This document shows positions 1-12,046 of a stretch of 64,000 nucleotides of DNA, piece after piece. The translations under genes were made by a program, and so were the position numbers. The notes under the pieces are model-generated. The model had not been told where the DNA came from, did not search any database, and was given only the letters and a program-made list of their open reading frames with translations. Within the stretch, counting starts at the first letter, position 1, and each line of letters starts with the position of its first letter. The stretch is from Cryptomeria japonica (lineage: Eukaryota; Streptophyta; Pinopsida; Cupressales; Cupressaceae). Location of the stretch: assembly GCF_030272615.1 (NCBI RefSeq), contig NC_081405.1, positions 574,523,252-574,587,251 of the forward strand, written 5' to 3'.

Positions 1-2990
1 CTACCAAGTTCTTAATAGTCCTCCTCTGAACCACCCCCAAGCCACTCTAAAGTATTTTTCTAGATAGTCACCTCCAACTAACTCATTATCTTCATAGTTA
101 TAAATTATCAATCTTATTCCAATGAGCTTCACAAAGGATTTTACACAAAGACTACAGATGAGGAAGCTTAGAAAGAATAGGGAGATGGCCATCATAAGAA
201 TCAAACAAGAAAAGAGCATCAATGCCATTATTAAAAATAAAAAAATAGGCCCTCCTTGATAAGCTTAGCTCCTCTTTTGAGAGATTCCTAAATCATAGAA
301 CCTTTACCCACAAGTCCATGCCATAGTACAACATATCTTCTCACATCCCAAGATATTTATGAGTAAGAATCCTAGCCCAATCCTAGTCCTGATAAGTACA
401 CCTCCGCTAGTATAACTTAGTAGTTAACAACTAGCCAATTAATAGTGTAGAAATGATTCAAAGTCCTCCATGCTTTGTCTTGAAAAATGAGTCCCATTCG
501 ACCAAGCTCCACTTTGAGGAGAGAAAATTGTTAACCGAAAGAAATTGATAACAAAGAGCATAAAACACTTTAATAAATCTAGTACGGGAAACCTAAACAA
601 AATACCTATAGATAGGAAATTCCTACACCACTAACGTCAAAAGAATCACTCTCTTAGTAGATGAAAGCCATTTGTATGTCCAATGACTAACTCTCTTACG
701 AAACTTATCCAAGATCCCTAGGCAAAAATCTTTATGTTGAGTTCTCACCACAAGGGGAATCCGAAGAGAAAAGAAAGGAAGGGTGCCAATTTGGAATTTC
801 AGAATTTGAGCAATACTAATTTGAGTAAGATGAGGTGTATTAAATAAAAATATAAAATATTTAGCTTCATTAATCCTTTTAACCGATGTAGCCATGTAGG
901 TATCCAAAGATCTCCTAAAATTCATTGCTTCATTGATTCTTGCCATACCCATTAAATCAAAGTGTTACCATACCATCCACATACTGATGATCAAAATTAG
1001 GAGGCAAAGTACTACTCCTACTCCAACCCTAAATCAAACATTTCCTAACATGAGACTAGATAAATATACCTAGACCTCAACCATGATAATAAATAGATAG
1101 GGAGACTGATGATCCCCCATTGAAGATAATGATAAGAACAAAACAAATCAAATGAATCTCCATTTATAAGAACTAAAAGGAAGAAGAGGTAACACAACTC
1201 AAGATCTAATCAGCCCAGTTGCCCCCAAACCCAAATGCTAGACGGAACCTCTATAAGAAAGAATGCTTAACTTGGTCATAAGCTTTTTCCATTTCAAGCT
1301 TGATGAGCATTTTCTTTTGCTTTGAAGATTCCATAGAAGGAATTACCTTTGTAGCAATAACAACCCCATCTAGAATCTATTTTCTAGCAACAAAACCTCT
1401 ATGCTCCTTAAATATCAATCGTTTGAGATAATCCTTGAGTATATATGCTACTAAATTAGTAGTAATTTAATAGGACACATGTCAAAGAACAATTGGTCTA
1501 AATTGATCTAGATTGCTCGCATCATATTTCCTAAGAATTAGGGCTATAAAATTAGAATTCAAATCTTCCAATATTTGCTTATTCCTATTAAAATTCTTAA
1601 CTGTCTCTAAAAGATACAATTTGATAATATCCCAAAATTCTTGATATAATGAAATAGGAAATCCACCAGGCCTAGTGGTTTTACCTTTCTTCATATGGAA
1701 CACAAAATCCTCCAATTCTAATAGAGAGATGGGATGAATAAGAACCTCATTCATCTCATTAGTAGCCAATATAGGGATGCAATCAAGGATAGAGTTTTCC
1801 CCTTGAATTGTAGGCGGGGCTCTTTAGTAAATAGAATAGAGAAGTAATGAGAAGCCTCCCTAGAAATGTTTCCTATTGAAGGCACTTGGGTTCCTTTAGA
1901 GGACATGAGAGAGGTAATCAAATTACCATTCCATGATCTTGCCATCACAAAATTATGGAAAAAGCGGCGTACCTATCCCCCTCCAAAAATAAATCAATAT
2001 AAAACTTTTTCTTCCAAAAGATCTCCCCATGAAGATCCCATTCTTCTAAATCCTTAACAACAACTTATTCATCTCTACTCAAATCTATAGTCAATCCTTA
2101 ATCCATGATAAAAAAAGTGATAGTATCAAGATGAGACTAAGCCAATATTTTATTGACTTGAAGGTTCCCAAAAAATTGTTTATTCTACTTCTTGAGCTTA
2201 TATTTCACATACTACAACCATTTAACAAAAGAGTACATAGCCATGTCAAAAGAAAGCTTCTCTTCCTACCACCACTAAATCATTAGGTCCTCAATAGAAA
2301 GATCCCTCAAGCACATAAGTTGAAATTTGAAGGAAGGATTTTTGAAGGCCCTGAAGTAAACTGCAAAGAGTTTGATTGCCTTGTGATTTGACAATATCCA
2401 ACCCGGTATCTCAAATGTAGTAGTCCACCCGTCACCCATCTAGTAAAAAGAAAAAATAAATTTTTGATGACTTTCTAAAATAGCCTCTTCTCGACTTCTT
2501 TTATTATTCCAGGTAAAGATACCATATTATCTCTAAGGAGATTAGTACAAAGGTCAAACCTGGCTAAACCTTATCTTTTTTCCTTCAAACTAACAACCAC
2601 ATTAAAGTCTCCAGCAATAATCCAACGAATAAGGGGAACTTAAGATTTGATGAGTCTTAGGTGAGACCATAGTTGACATTTTCCCAAGAGATCAAGAGGA
2701 GCATAAATATTAGTGAAAATATAAGTTACACTAGATTCCAAACAAGATGCAACCAAATAAATAGAGGATGATTCCAAATCCACCGCAAATGAATAATATT
2801 TTTTGGGTCTTGAAAACAAGCAATACCTCTAGAGTTACCAAATGCCTTGATGCAATGACAACAGCAAAGAGACCAAATTTTGATAGATCAATTTAGAAAT
2901 CTATCCATAGTCAAATTGGTTTCCTAAATAAAAACAATATCTAGAGAATGAGAGTCAATTAACCCCTGAATAGTCTTTTTCTAGGGATGA
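1..2990 (-). pseudogene. LINE ORF2 relic: endonuclease plus reverse transcriptase
   Basis: The normal protein nicks target DNA and reverse-transcribes the element RNA in the nucleus. Near 2950-2890 the minus strand reads DIVFIQET, the endonuclease entry motif with the catalytic Glu. Near 2625-2600 it reads WIIAGDFN, the conserved GDFN core. The best RT piece (1769-1482) carries GKTTRPGGF, then YQEFWDIIK and LDQFRPI, matching RT fingers and palm of plant LINEs. Near 1110-1080 a SPYLFIIM block follows. Near 975 the catalytic box reads YVDG instead of YADD, so the second Asp is lost. The piece at 952-623 (FNTPHLTQ, then LDKFRKRVSHW) is the RT thumb and connection. 1-230 is a poorly readable continuation. 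Many stops and frameshifts mean it is non-functional. Confidence 0.85.
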
Positions 2991-3099
2991 TATTCATACC
3001 CCTCACATTCTAAGAAATAAGAATCATTTATAAGATTGAGAGAAGTGGGAGTGAATAGTCTTCACTAGCCTGGATTCCACAATGTCTTACCAATTATCT

Positions 3100-3720
3100 T
3101 TACCTTCACCTAGTCTATCCTTCATCCTGCCCTTAATATTTTTTAAAGGAGCCTTCTTAAGGGGATTTTGATGCACCCAAGGTTTGAGGATCCCCTCTAT
3201 TTTTACTGATAGGAGTCTCTTCCTTATCAACCTTAGGTGTTGAACTAGAAGCATTAGACATACTAGCTATCAAAAAATAACCAGGGTATTTCCTTTGTAA
3301 ATGCCCATACTTATGACAGATTTGACATCTGAACAAAAGCATTTCATAATCTAGCAACTAAATCTAAGAAAAGGATCCAAGGAATATTTCCACAAAATTT
3401 GGCAATGGATTATTCAAATTAACTTCAACACAAATTTGGGTATAGGAGATCACCTTCCTCATTTGAGTTTGAGTTATGAATCCAACATGCTTTCCAGGTA
3501 CCAATTGAGTGAATATATCATTTTGCTAGAGCTCAAGAGCGAGCCTAGGAAGACAACCGTATACTTGTACACTTGAGGGAAGTTCCTCGGCAAAATTGAA
3601 CCCTACATATTAGGGATTAATGAAAATCCCAACCTAATTATAAAAATAAGGGCCTCCTTCAAATGCCTAGTTTCTATTTCCCATGGATGCAAAAATAATT
3701 CTAGGTTCTATAATAATGAG
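3100..3720 (-). pseudogene. LINE ORF1 relic with DUF4283-like region and CCHC zinc knuckle
   Basis: ORF1 of plant LINEs binds the element RNA. Minus-strand translation across 3500-3360 gives a block like VWVEVNL...LPNFVEIFLGSF, followed by LDYEMLLFRCQICHKYGH at about 3357-3304. This is the DUF4283 to CCHC_4 junction typical of these proteins. The knuckle reads C-x2-C-x4-H-x4-Y, so the last Cys has become Tyr. The tail is Ser/Thr/Lys-rich, as usual. Frames change at about 3360, and no start can be defended. Confidence 0.7.
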
Positions 3721-3780
3721 GGAAAGAAAATAATAAAGAAATTGACAAAACAAAAAGATGAAAAGATTAGGGTTATGGTT

Positions 3781-4481
3781 GGTAGTGATTTTTCAAACAT
3801 ACCTATTGAACACTATTTAGTAAGGGACTTGTCTAATTATCTTGGTTTTAATTGATCCTATATACACATTAAATATATTTTAAGTAGTATTACATTATTA
3901 TTACATAAATATTATAATTGTAACTATAATTGCAATCCTAATTGATTATTAATATATAGCAATATTTAATCCTAACCTTAGGTTTAAGCCTAGGGATTAT
4001 TTTAAATTAGGATTTAATAACTATTGTTTCTATATGATATTTAGTAAAATCTACATTTCAATTAGTTTTAATGATAAATTATTATTTAGAGTTAACACTT
4101 TGTTAGGGTAAGGGTTGGATAATTCCTTTTTGTATAATTAAGATTATTGTTAGTTTATGATTAGGGTTTAAGTTTAATTAGACTAAGATTTCAATAAGAG
4201 CTAGGATTTAATAAAATTTTGTACTTAGTTAAGTTTAATATAAAAAAATTATTTTCATCCTTACGAATTTTGATTTATTTGACTACAACATACCTTTTTA
4301 GTATATAAAGAATCAATGTATTTAATGTTGCTTCATTTGAATATTTATGTAAATGATATTTAATGAAATTAATTTGAATTACATTAAATTTAACATTTAT
4401 TTTCAATTGCATTTAATTTAAGATTAAATTTTAATTATGAAGATACTTTGCATGTGCTGATTTTGTGTTTAGCTCGAAACG
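3781..4481. other. AT-rich spacer without recognisable genes
   Basis: About 700 bases of very AT-rich sequence between the LINE 5' side and the copia LTR. I see many short TAATTA-type runs, no ORF of interest on either strand and no repeat that matches elsewhere in the window. Confidence 0.5.
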
Positions 4482-4955
4482 TGGAACAGAGTTGCTTTAA
4501 GGCAATTGGAGTTGGATATTTAGCAACAACTTTATTTTTGTTCTTTAAATGAATATTTATAAGTTTGTCACGTTGAGTAAAACCAAGAGTGATTCTATAT
4601 ATGGTTTAAAACCAAAGAAAGAAAGGACACATTATTTTCGTGCAAGCTAAGTAAAGAAGTTGGGCTCTATATATGTATGATTGCTTTAGCAAACTTGCAT
4701 TTTATTTTTGAAGAGAATGTTCAAGTTGTTATGCTAAATAGAAGATCCAACATTTGTGGGTTTTTATCCACACTACTGTTTCTTGGGTATATATGTGTTA
4801 TTGTCTTTCTTGTGATTGGCTTCTGTTATTTTTTCGCTTCCACTATTATTTTCTATTAATTAATCTAAAGTATTGATTGTTATAAATTAGTTAGAGTTTC
4901 AATTCTGTGAGTTTATTGTGTAGTTAATCTATAGTTGGGTTATACTAAATTAACA
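4482..4955 (+). repeat. 5' LTR of copia element 1
   Basis: It aligns with 8800-9246 over almost its full length: shared GAGTTGGATATTTAGCAACA near the start, the stretch around GGGCTCTATATATGTA, and the final TTAACA. The LTR ends in CA immediately before the tRNA primer site. The TATA-like CTATATATG at about 4668-4676 is a plausible promoter. The start is set by alignment with the better-defined 3' copy and is approximate. Confidence 0.85.
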
Positions 4956-4970
4956 TGGTATCATAGCTCT
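4956..4970 (+). other. Primer-binding site, initiator-Met tRNA type
   Basis: TGGTATCATAGCT directly follows the 5' LTR. It matches the standard plant copia primer site TGGTATCAGAGC with one substitution. This fixes the LTR end and the element strand. Confidence 0.85.
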
Positions 4971-5063
4971 AAACTCTAAATACAAAGATAATATTTGTGA
5001 CGCAAATTTTAGAAAAAAAAATCAGATTTTTGTCTCTAGTTTCTTTTGTGGTTATATCATCTA

Positions 5064-5850
5064 ATGTTTGATGTGAGGACATGCTTGAGGGTTTGTCAAA
5101 CTTCTTATAGGGGAAGCTTTAAATTACATCTATTCTCAAGGAGAATAGGTTGTGGATACATGCTAGTAAAGAAGTGACACCATCAACAAATGATCCTATT
5201 GCTTTGGATTCGCATGAAGTCAAGGAGGCCAAGGCTTAAAGGATCATTCTTGATGGAGTAAGAGATCATTTAATTCCTCATCTATTAGGGAAAGACACTA
5301 CCAAGGAGACGTGGGATACACTCACAAGACATTATCAAAGCAATTACTAGAGTCATAAGATGATGCTCAAGGATAAATTACATAATACCAAGGTGTCCCA
5401 AGGTGAGAGTGTGACCTCTTACTATCTAAGCTGACACAAGTCAGATATGAGCCAGCTGCTATTAGAGAGAGGATTGCTGAAAATGAGTTAGTGTGTATAG
5501 CCTTGAATAGTTTTTCGAGGCACTGGGAAGTGTTTGTCAAGTGTGTTGTCAGTAGAGATTGACTACCTGATTGGGCAAGACTTTGGGATGATTTTGTTTA
5601 AGAGAAAATACATGAACGTGCTCATCAAGGAGACCAAACAAGGAAGGGTCAAGATGAAGAAAATCTTGCTCTTGCAAGCAAAGGTAAGCAAAAGTCTAAT
5701 AAAGGCGAAATAGAAGGTTCTTCTTCCAAGAATGGGAAGAAGAAAGATTTGAGGAAGATAAAATATTTTTGTTGCCATTAGATGGGTCATTGTGCCAGTC
5801 AATGTCTGAACAAGAAAAATAAGGACAAGAAGAAGAAGAAAGTTCTTGCT
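5064..5850 (+). pseudogene. copia element 1 gag relic
   Basis: The gag forms the virus-like particle that packages element RNA. The translation shows ...HLIPHLLGKDTTKETWDTL (about 5265-5320), a typical copia gag (UBN2 type) segment, then a Lys-rich linker. It ends in a zinc knuckle at about 5761-5805 that reads YFCCH-stop-MGHCASQC: the CCHC pattern survives, but a TAG sits inside it. At least six further in-frame stops interrupt it. No start codon can be defended; the region begins at a weak ATG near 5064. Confidence 0.75.
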
Positions 5851-8770
5851 ACAACCAATGTGGACGAGTTTCCATCACGATTTGAGAAGAAGAATGATTT
5901 ATATATTGATCTCAAAGACAATTCCAAATACCATGCAATTGGTGTTGGCACTGTGAAGTTTCAGAGGGAGTCTGCCAAACCCTTGTTGGTGGAGGATGTG
6001 TTGTATGTCCCTGGCATGACAAAGAATTTAATCTTGGTTTCTATTTTGGAAGACAAGTGTTACATTGTAACCTTTGAAAAGGGAAAAGTCTATATTCATC
6101 TGGAGGATTCCAAAGTTGAATAATGATAAGAGTTAGGGATGACAACTTGTTTTGGTTATAGTTTGAGCTAGCACATGCATTAGTAAGTAGTTGTATAGGG
6201 CAAGGAGAATTGTGGCACAAGAGGATGGCTCATCTTCACCATGGAGAAATTAATATGCTCAAGCAAATAGTGATAGGGCTTCTTGAGACAAAGATAGAAA
6301 AGAATGAGGTGTGCAATGGTTGTACTCTTTGGAAATATGACAAGACCAATTTTCCAAGTAGGAACAATAAATCTAAAGGGATTTTGGATCTTGTACAATC
6401 CTATGTATGTGGGCCTATGTACACAAAATTAGTGAATGGGTATGAGTATTATGTTACTTTTATTGATGATTTCTCCAGGAAGACATGGATATATTTTATG
6501 AAGAGCAAAGTTGAGGTCTTTAGTAGGCTCAAATAGTTCAAGGCTCTTATGGAGAACAAGATAAGGAGGAAGATCAAGATACTGAGGTTTGATAATAGTG
6601 GCGAGTATAACTCAAATACCTTCAAATGTTTCTATTCTCAGGAAGGTATCAAGGAAGAGTTGACAATTATGTACAACCCTCAATAGAATAGGGTTGTTTA
6701 GTGAAAGAAAAGGGCTATAGTTGGAGTAGCCAAGGCCATGCTTCAAGATTAAGACCTGCGTTGGTTCTTATGGGAAGAAGCTTGCTTACAACTATGTATT
6801 TGCAAAATAGGAACCCTCACAAAGTGTTGGGTAAATTGACTCTAGAAGAGGTTTTCAATGGTAAGAAACTAGACTTGGGGCACATTCACATCTTTGGATG
6901 CCTTGTTTACTGTCACATTCCTTTGGAGAAAAGAACCAAGTTAGAACCAACTACAGAGAAGGGTATCCTTGCTGGGTTTACATTCCTTCCCTCAAGGAAA
7001 AATTTGTTCACAGAGATGTGAAGTTCAATGAGGAGAGGGCTCTTCAGAAGTCTAGCAACTTGATGAATGAGGAGGAGAAATCATCCATGATTGAGGCAAC
7101 ACAAATTCCTCAAACTTTAGTCACATAAGCTAAAGAGAAAAGAAAGAAGAACAAATAGGATTATCAAGAGGATCAAAGAATTCCTTAGCCTCATATTCCT
7201 TTTACAAAGAAGAGGAGAGATAGGGCAGTTGAGCAGACTTTGAGAGAGGCCCAAGAATATATTGTTGATCCACAAGATTAAGTCAGGCAAAGAAAAGCTC
7301 ATAGACATTATTCTGAGTATCTGGCACTTATGAGTGAATTAATTAAAGTAGAGCCTTCCAACTTTCAAGAGGAATCCAAGCACAAAGTATGGAAGGATGC
7401 TATGGTTGAAGAGTATTCTTCCATCATGAAGAATAACATGTGCGAGATAGTAGCTCGACCAAAACATAAGTCTGTGGTGGGCTCAAGATGGTTGCATAAG
7501 ATTAAGCATGTTGCAGATGGTAGTGTGGAAAATTTCAAATCTCATTTTGTGGCGAAGGGGTTTTTTGAAAAGGAAGGAATCGACTATGACAAGAGTTTTT
7601 TTCTAGTAGATAGGTACTCATCGATAAGAGCTATAATTTTTGTAGCTGCATAGATGGGTTGGAAGATTCACCAGATGGATGTTAAAACAACATTTCTTAA
7701 TGGAGTAATTGAGGAAGAGATACATAGAGAAGCCATAACAATTTGAAGCACATGGGAGGGATTCTCATGTTTGTAAGTTGAAAAGATCACTGTATGGACT
7801 CAAGAAGGCTAATGTTGATGACTTATTTCTCATAGGGTTACAGGAGCTCATAGCACACTGCAAGAAGGATCTTACAAGGGAATTTAAGATGAAGGACTTG
7901 GGGTTGATGCAGTATTTTCTTGGATTATAGTTGTGGCAGAAAGAGGGAGAGATCTTACTTGGACAAGGGAAATACTTAATTGATATCTTGAAGCGATTCA
8001 GGATGGAGAACTGTAACCCATGTCCACACCACTTGTGACCAACTAGAAGAAGATTGATACTTCCAAATCAAAGGTAGTGGACCTGACTTTATATAGATAG
8101 TTGATAGGCTCTCTTATGTATCTAGTCAACACTAGGCTAGATATTTGTTTTGCAGTGAACTCTCTTAGTCAAATTATGGTGGAACCTAAACATATTCATT
8201 GGATAGTTGCAAAGTATTTTTTGTGATAACTCTGAGGCATAGTCGATTATGGGTTGAAGTCTATTCAGTGGGATGGAGCGATGATTGAGGGGTTTACTCC
8301 TGTAGATTGGGTAGGTAGTACAATTGATAGGAAGAGAACTTCAAATGCATTTTCAGTTTAGGATCAAGAACAGTCTGTTGGGACAATAGGAAATAGAAGT
8401 CAATTGCACTGAGATCTATAGAGGCCGAGTATATGGTAGCCAATATAGCTACTTGTGAAGCTATATGGCTTTGAAAACTACTAGCTAGGATCTTTGATCA
8501 AGAGCTAGATCCTACAGTCATTTATTGTGATAATCAGAGTTGTATCAAACTCTCTAAAAATCCAGTGCCTCATGATAAGTAAAAGCACATTGAGATCAAG
8601 TACCACTCCATCAGAGATTGTGTGGAGAAGGGGACAGTGAAACTCCAATACATTCCTATAGACGAACAAATCGAAAACATCTTGAAAAAGGCTTTGATAA
8701 AGAATAAGTTTATATTTTATAGGGATAAGTTGGGTGTTGTGCAAAACACCTTCCTTGCTAAGAGGGGTTG
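5851..8770 (+). pseudogene. copia element 1 pol relic: protease, integrase, RT, RNase H
   Basis: Domains in order. The protease/pre-integrase part (5870-6120) lacks a recognisable DSG active site. Integrase: zinc-binding H...H...CNGC at 6213-6340, core FIDDFSR at 6454 and FDNSGEY at about 6589, with a stop after PQ near the catalytic Glu. RT starts near 7345: WKDAMVEEY, then SRWLHKIK, then QMDVKTTFLNG at 7670. The YGLKKA motif at 7795-7812 is joined directly to VDDLFLIG, so about 60 residues of the palm are deleted. RNase H: SIEAEYM at about 8416 and YCDNQS at 8523, both acidic motifs retained. Many stops and several frameshifts mean it is dead. Confidence 0.9.
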
Positions 8771-8787
8771 TTGGCTTTTGTTTTTCT

Positions 8788-8799
8788 CGAAAGGTGGAG
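8788..8799 (+). other. Polypurine tract of copia element 1
   Basis: CGAAAGGTGGAG lies immediately before the TG that opens the 3' LTR. This is the expected plus-strand primer for copia replication and fixes the LTR boundary. Confidence 0.7.
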
Positions 8800-9246
8800 T
8801 GTATTTTCTTTAAAGTGACTTGAGTTGGATATTTAGCAACAACTTTATTTTTATTCTTTAAAAGAATATTTCTAATTTTGTGAGGTTGAGTAAAACCAAG
8901 TGTGATTTTATATATGATTTAAAGCCAAAGAAAGCAAGGAAAGATTCTTTTCTTGAAAGCTAAGTAAAGAAAATGGGCTCTATATATGTAAGATTTATAT
9001 AGAAAACTTGCATTGTATTTTTGGAGAGAAAGTTTGCTCTTAGGCTGAATAGAAGATCCAACATTTACGGGGTTTTCCCCATGTTGGGGTTTCTTGGATA
9101 TATCTATGTTATTGTCTTTTTTGTGATTGGATTATGTTATTTGTTGTTAATTAAGCCAGAGTATCGATTCTTATAAATCAGATAGAGTTTATATTCTGTG
9201 AATTTATTGTACAATTAATCTATAACACGGTTATAAAAAATTAACA
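8800..9246 (+). repeat. 3' LTR of copia element 1
   Basis: 447 bp, TG...CA ends, aligned to 4482-4955. The TATA-like CTATATATG recurs near 8980. The last copia coding words (CLAKRGC) end just upstream. Confidence 0.88.
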
Positions 9247-9400
9247 GCATATACTTCTCTAAAGTACGTATGTTGGTTATTAATTTTTTTAAAACCTAAG
9301 ATGTTGCCTCATTCTCTTACCATTCGTCTCTATTCATTCTCCAACTCTTAGTTTATTCCTATGATATACATGAAAGGGAGTGAGATCATTCATCAAATAT

Positions 9401-10072
9401 GTAATTGAGTTAAGAAAATAGCTCATCAAGGGGACGTAGATCAAACCATTTAAGATAACATAGTTGAGATGGATGGTAGTATTGATATCATGTAATTTCG
9501 ATAGGAGAGATCTTATAGGCAGTCTTTAATTGAGTTTAATGCTCGTGTTTGTGCATTATAAATTGATTTTATTATAGAGGAAGCCATGTACGAAGCAGTC
9601 CCACAAAATGAAGTTGATAACTTTGCATTTGATCTTAACTAGTTTAAGATTGCTCTTGATTCATTACAGCAGGAGTTTCATGCTTACAAACTCCAAGTGG
9701 ATAGATGTATATGTGATAGTCCCATGCCTTAATGTGACATACTATGATCCAAAGAGAGGTCAATCTTATTTTGCACGACGTAGAAGATATAATTGGGCAA
9801 ATGTGGTCAAGCGATCTGGAAGAAAGAGTAGAGAGACATAGGGAGAGAGAGATAAGACAAGTGGTAGAAGGCCTTCCCACCATAAAAATTTTAGACAATA
9901 ATATTAATGAAATTGGTGTGTGCAATTTTTTTATCAGATTTTGAAGCGGCAGAAGCAGCATGCCATTTGTGTTGTGATGAACAACACATATTTCACAGGG
10001 AATGCATTCAGCAATGGCTGAAGAGAAAAAATAACTGTTCCATTTGCAGGTGGACAACATTTGGGTGGACAT
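9401..10072 (+). pseudogene. RING-H2 E3 ubiquitin ligase-like pseudogene
   Basis: RING-H2 proteins bring E2-ubiquitin to substrates. The C-terminal part is clear once frames are joined. One frame (9744-9920) gives REREIRQVVEGLPTIKI and ends EIGVC. After a one-base shift the next frame (about 9918-10072) gives CAIFLSDFE, then CDEQHIFHRECIQQWL, then NNCSICR and a stop. The ligand order Cys, (Phe), Cys, His, His, Cys, Cys, Cys matches RING-H2, with the second Cys changed to Phe (TTT, one base from TGT). Upstream a third frame (about 9585-9735) reads AVPQNEVDNFAF and LDSLQQEFHAYKLQVD with stops, probably the N-terminal part. It lies 155 bp after a copia LTR and has no visible intron, so it could be a captured or processed copy. 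Other gene models are less likely given the finger spacing. Confidence 0.75.
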
Positions 10073-12046
10073 ATTAGATGGAACCAGTTGATTTTCTTTT
10101 GAGCTCCAGTTTTTTGGGACAATGTGTGGAATGATTAAAAAAAATGTTTTGAATAAAGAAAGTAGTTTCTATTGTTTCTGGTAATAGCAAATAATTTTAA
10201 AATTTGAGGAGTTGTTATTTGACCATTCTATTTAAAAATTGAAAGTGTTAATAGTCAAATATTGTACGAAAATTTAATAGATTATTTTAATTAAAAAGTG
10301 ATAAATTATTTTATATATATTTTTAATCAATATTTAATTATAATAATTGAGTATGAATTTTTAACAATTATTTTATTTTGAAGATTTAAATAATGTATTT
10401 TAATAGATTATATTCATGTATATCAACATAAATAAATAAACCTTATTCTTTTTCTTAGGAAATGTAAATGAATCATATTGTAAAAGATAAACTAGTTAAG
10501 TCTAAAAATAAAACAAGTTTAAGAGATTAAAAAGTAAGCACATTGAAACTATTGGAAAATATCTCAATAAAAGTAATCTAGGTTGCTTCCTCATCAATGT
10601 TACTGTTCAAGAAAGAAGTACATTTGTAACTCAAAACATTTTTAATTATGATAGGTTTTCCTTATATAGCTATTAAACCTTACATAGGCTAATTGTTGTG
10701 TTCTTTATTGCTCCCACTCCTTATAAGAACTATAGATAAGGTCTACAACTCAAATTAGATCCTTGATGAACACCATAGGCCATTTTTATGAATCTTACAT
10801 TTTCTTTATTTTATTTTTTATTTTTTCATATATTCTCATTTGAATAAGATTATAGAACCACCTAGGAACATCAAACAATCATTAAAAAAATTCTTCCTTT
10901 TTAATACTTGAGATTAATGAATAAATGCTTATTGACAACATAGATTGGTTCCAGAAACACCCCAACCTTTCAAACATGTAAAATTTCTCTATTTTCTTTT
11001 ATAAGATGTTAAATGGGTTTTAGAAACCCCATTACTTATTTCTTGTGACTATATAACTACATAAGAACTTTGATGCACAAGAACTGGAGCCATACCATTT
11101 ACATTCCGCATATTTTATAAAGGGACATTGAGCTCCAACAAGGTCAAGAAAACCCTCTCAAATTATGACAAGAGGTTTTTGAACCTTCAAATTACCTAAT
11201 GCATAAAGTTGTAAGCCTTGCAAATTTAAACAGCGATATTAGAAAAATATTGTTGAGTTTGAAAAAAATTAGAATATATATCTATATTTTATATTTGGGG
11301 CAAAACTTTTGATACAAGAATTATTTCTAAAAAAAAGTCTAACCACATTTTCAAGTCCCTCTATGTTAAGGTTAGATTGTTATAAATTTATTAGGTATAC
11401 CTTTATATTTTTCAAGCAATTGTAAATAAAATTATTTTCAATAAACAATTACTTAATATTGTACTTTCTATATCTAAACACAATGTATTAAGGAAAATAT
11501 TGTTCAGTAATTATTTCATATGTGAGTTCGAGATTATCAAAAGATTGTTAAATAATTATTTCATATTGAACTTTGGACTTGCATGAGAATGTATGTAATC
11601 CAATGTTACATGGAATGGTTTAGCCATGTGTAGGAATCTTGTGGTGTAAGTTCATTATAAAGGAATTATATATGAGAGATTATATGATATATAAGAGATT
11701 GTAAGATGGAGGTTACATTATAATATTGATTGACATAATGATAGATAAGGATACTTCTCATGAAGAATCATCAATAACATTGAATAGGTAAAAATTGGGG
11801 TACCCATGTTTGGATGGTCAAATGGGATAGTTTATGAAATTGATATGTTATAAGGAATATTGTAAAATATAGTTAGGGGGATATTTTACTAAAGACGTCA
11901 TTTAAATATAAAATCTTAGTTTTTGCACCTCACATGAAATGGTCTTACTATTGTTTCTAACAAAACATGTATTATTTCTTTTAAAAATTAGTGCATATTT
12001 ATTTGGTGCTTAGAGGTATGGTATGAATGCTTAACTTGTATATACT
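10073..12046. other. AT-rich stretch with no recognised content
   Basis: Nearly 2 kb with runs such as TTTATATATATTTTTAATC and no ORF longer than about 50 codons. I see no match to the other repeats of the window and no coding motif. It may be old, unalignable transposon sequence. Confidence 0.5.

Larger units (their letters stand above)
1..3780 (-). mobile_element. Degenerate LINE (non-LTR retrotransposon), 3' end outside the window
   Basis: Read on the minus strand, this stretch has the plant LINE order: a nucleic-acid-binding ORF1 (about 3720-3100), an apurinic-type endonuclease (about 2960-2560) and a reverse transcriptase (about 1770-620). The low-coordinate end runs out of the window, so the 3' tail and poly-A cannot be seen. 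The 5' limit near 3780 is only where the coding similarity fades. Stops and frameshifts occur every 50-100 codons, so the copy is dead. No target-site duplication can be assessed because one end is missing. Confidence 0.85.
4482..9246 (+). mobile_element. Ty1/copia element 1, near complete but inactive
   Basis: A 4.8-kb element with two matching LTRs, a primer-binding site complementary to initiator-Met tRNA directly after the 5' LTR, gag, protease, integrase, RT and RNase H in copia order, and a purine tract before the 3' LTR. The gene order with integrase before RT is diagnostic of Ty1/copia. The two LTRs differ by many substitutions, and each domain has stops, so the insertion is old. I found no convincing 5-bp target duplication (left flank ends AAACG, right flank starts GCATA). 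The 5' LTR start is uncertain by about 10 bases. Confidence 0.9.

Noticed and set aside
4677-4859. 60-codon ORF with a membrane-like tail
   Set aside because: It lies wholly inside the copia 1 LTR, and the matching part of the other LTR does not keep the frame.
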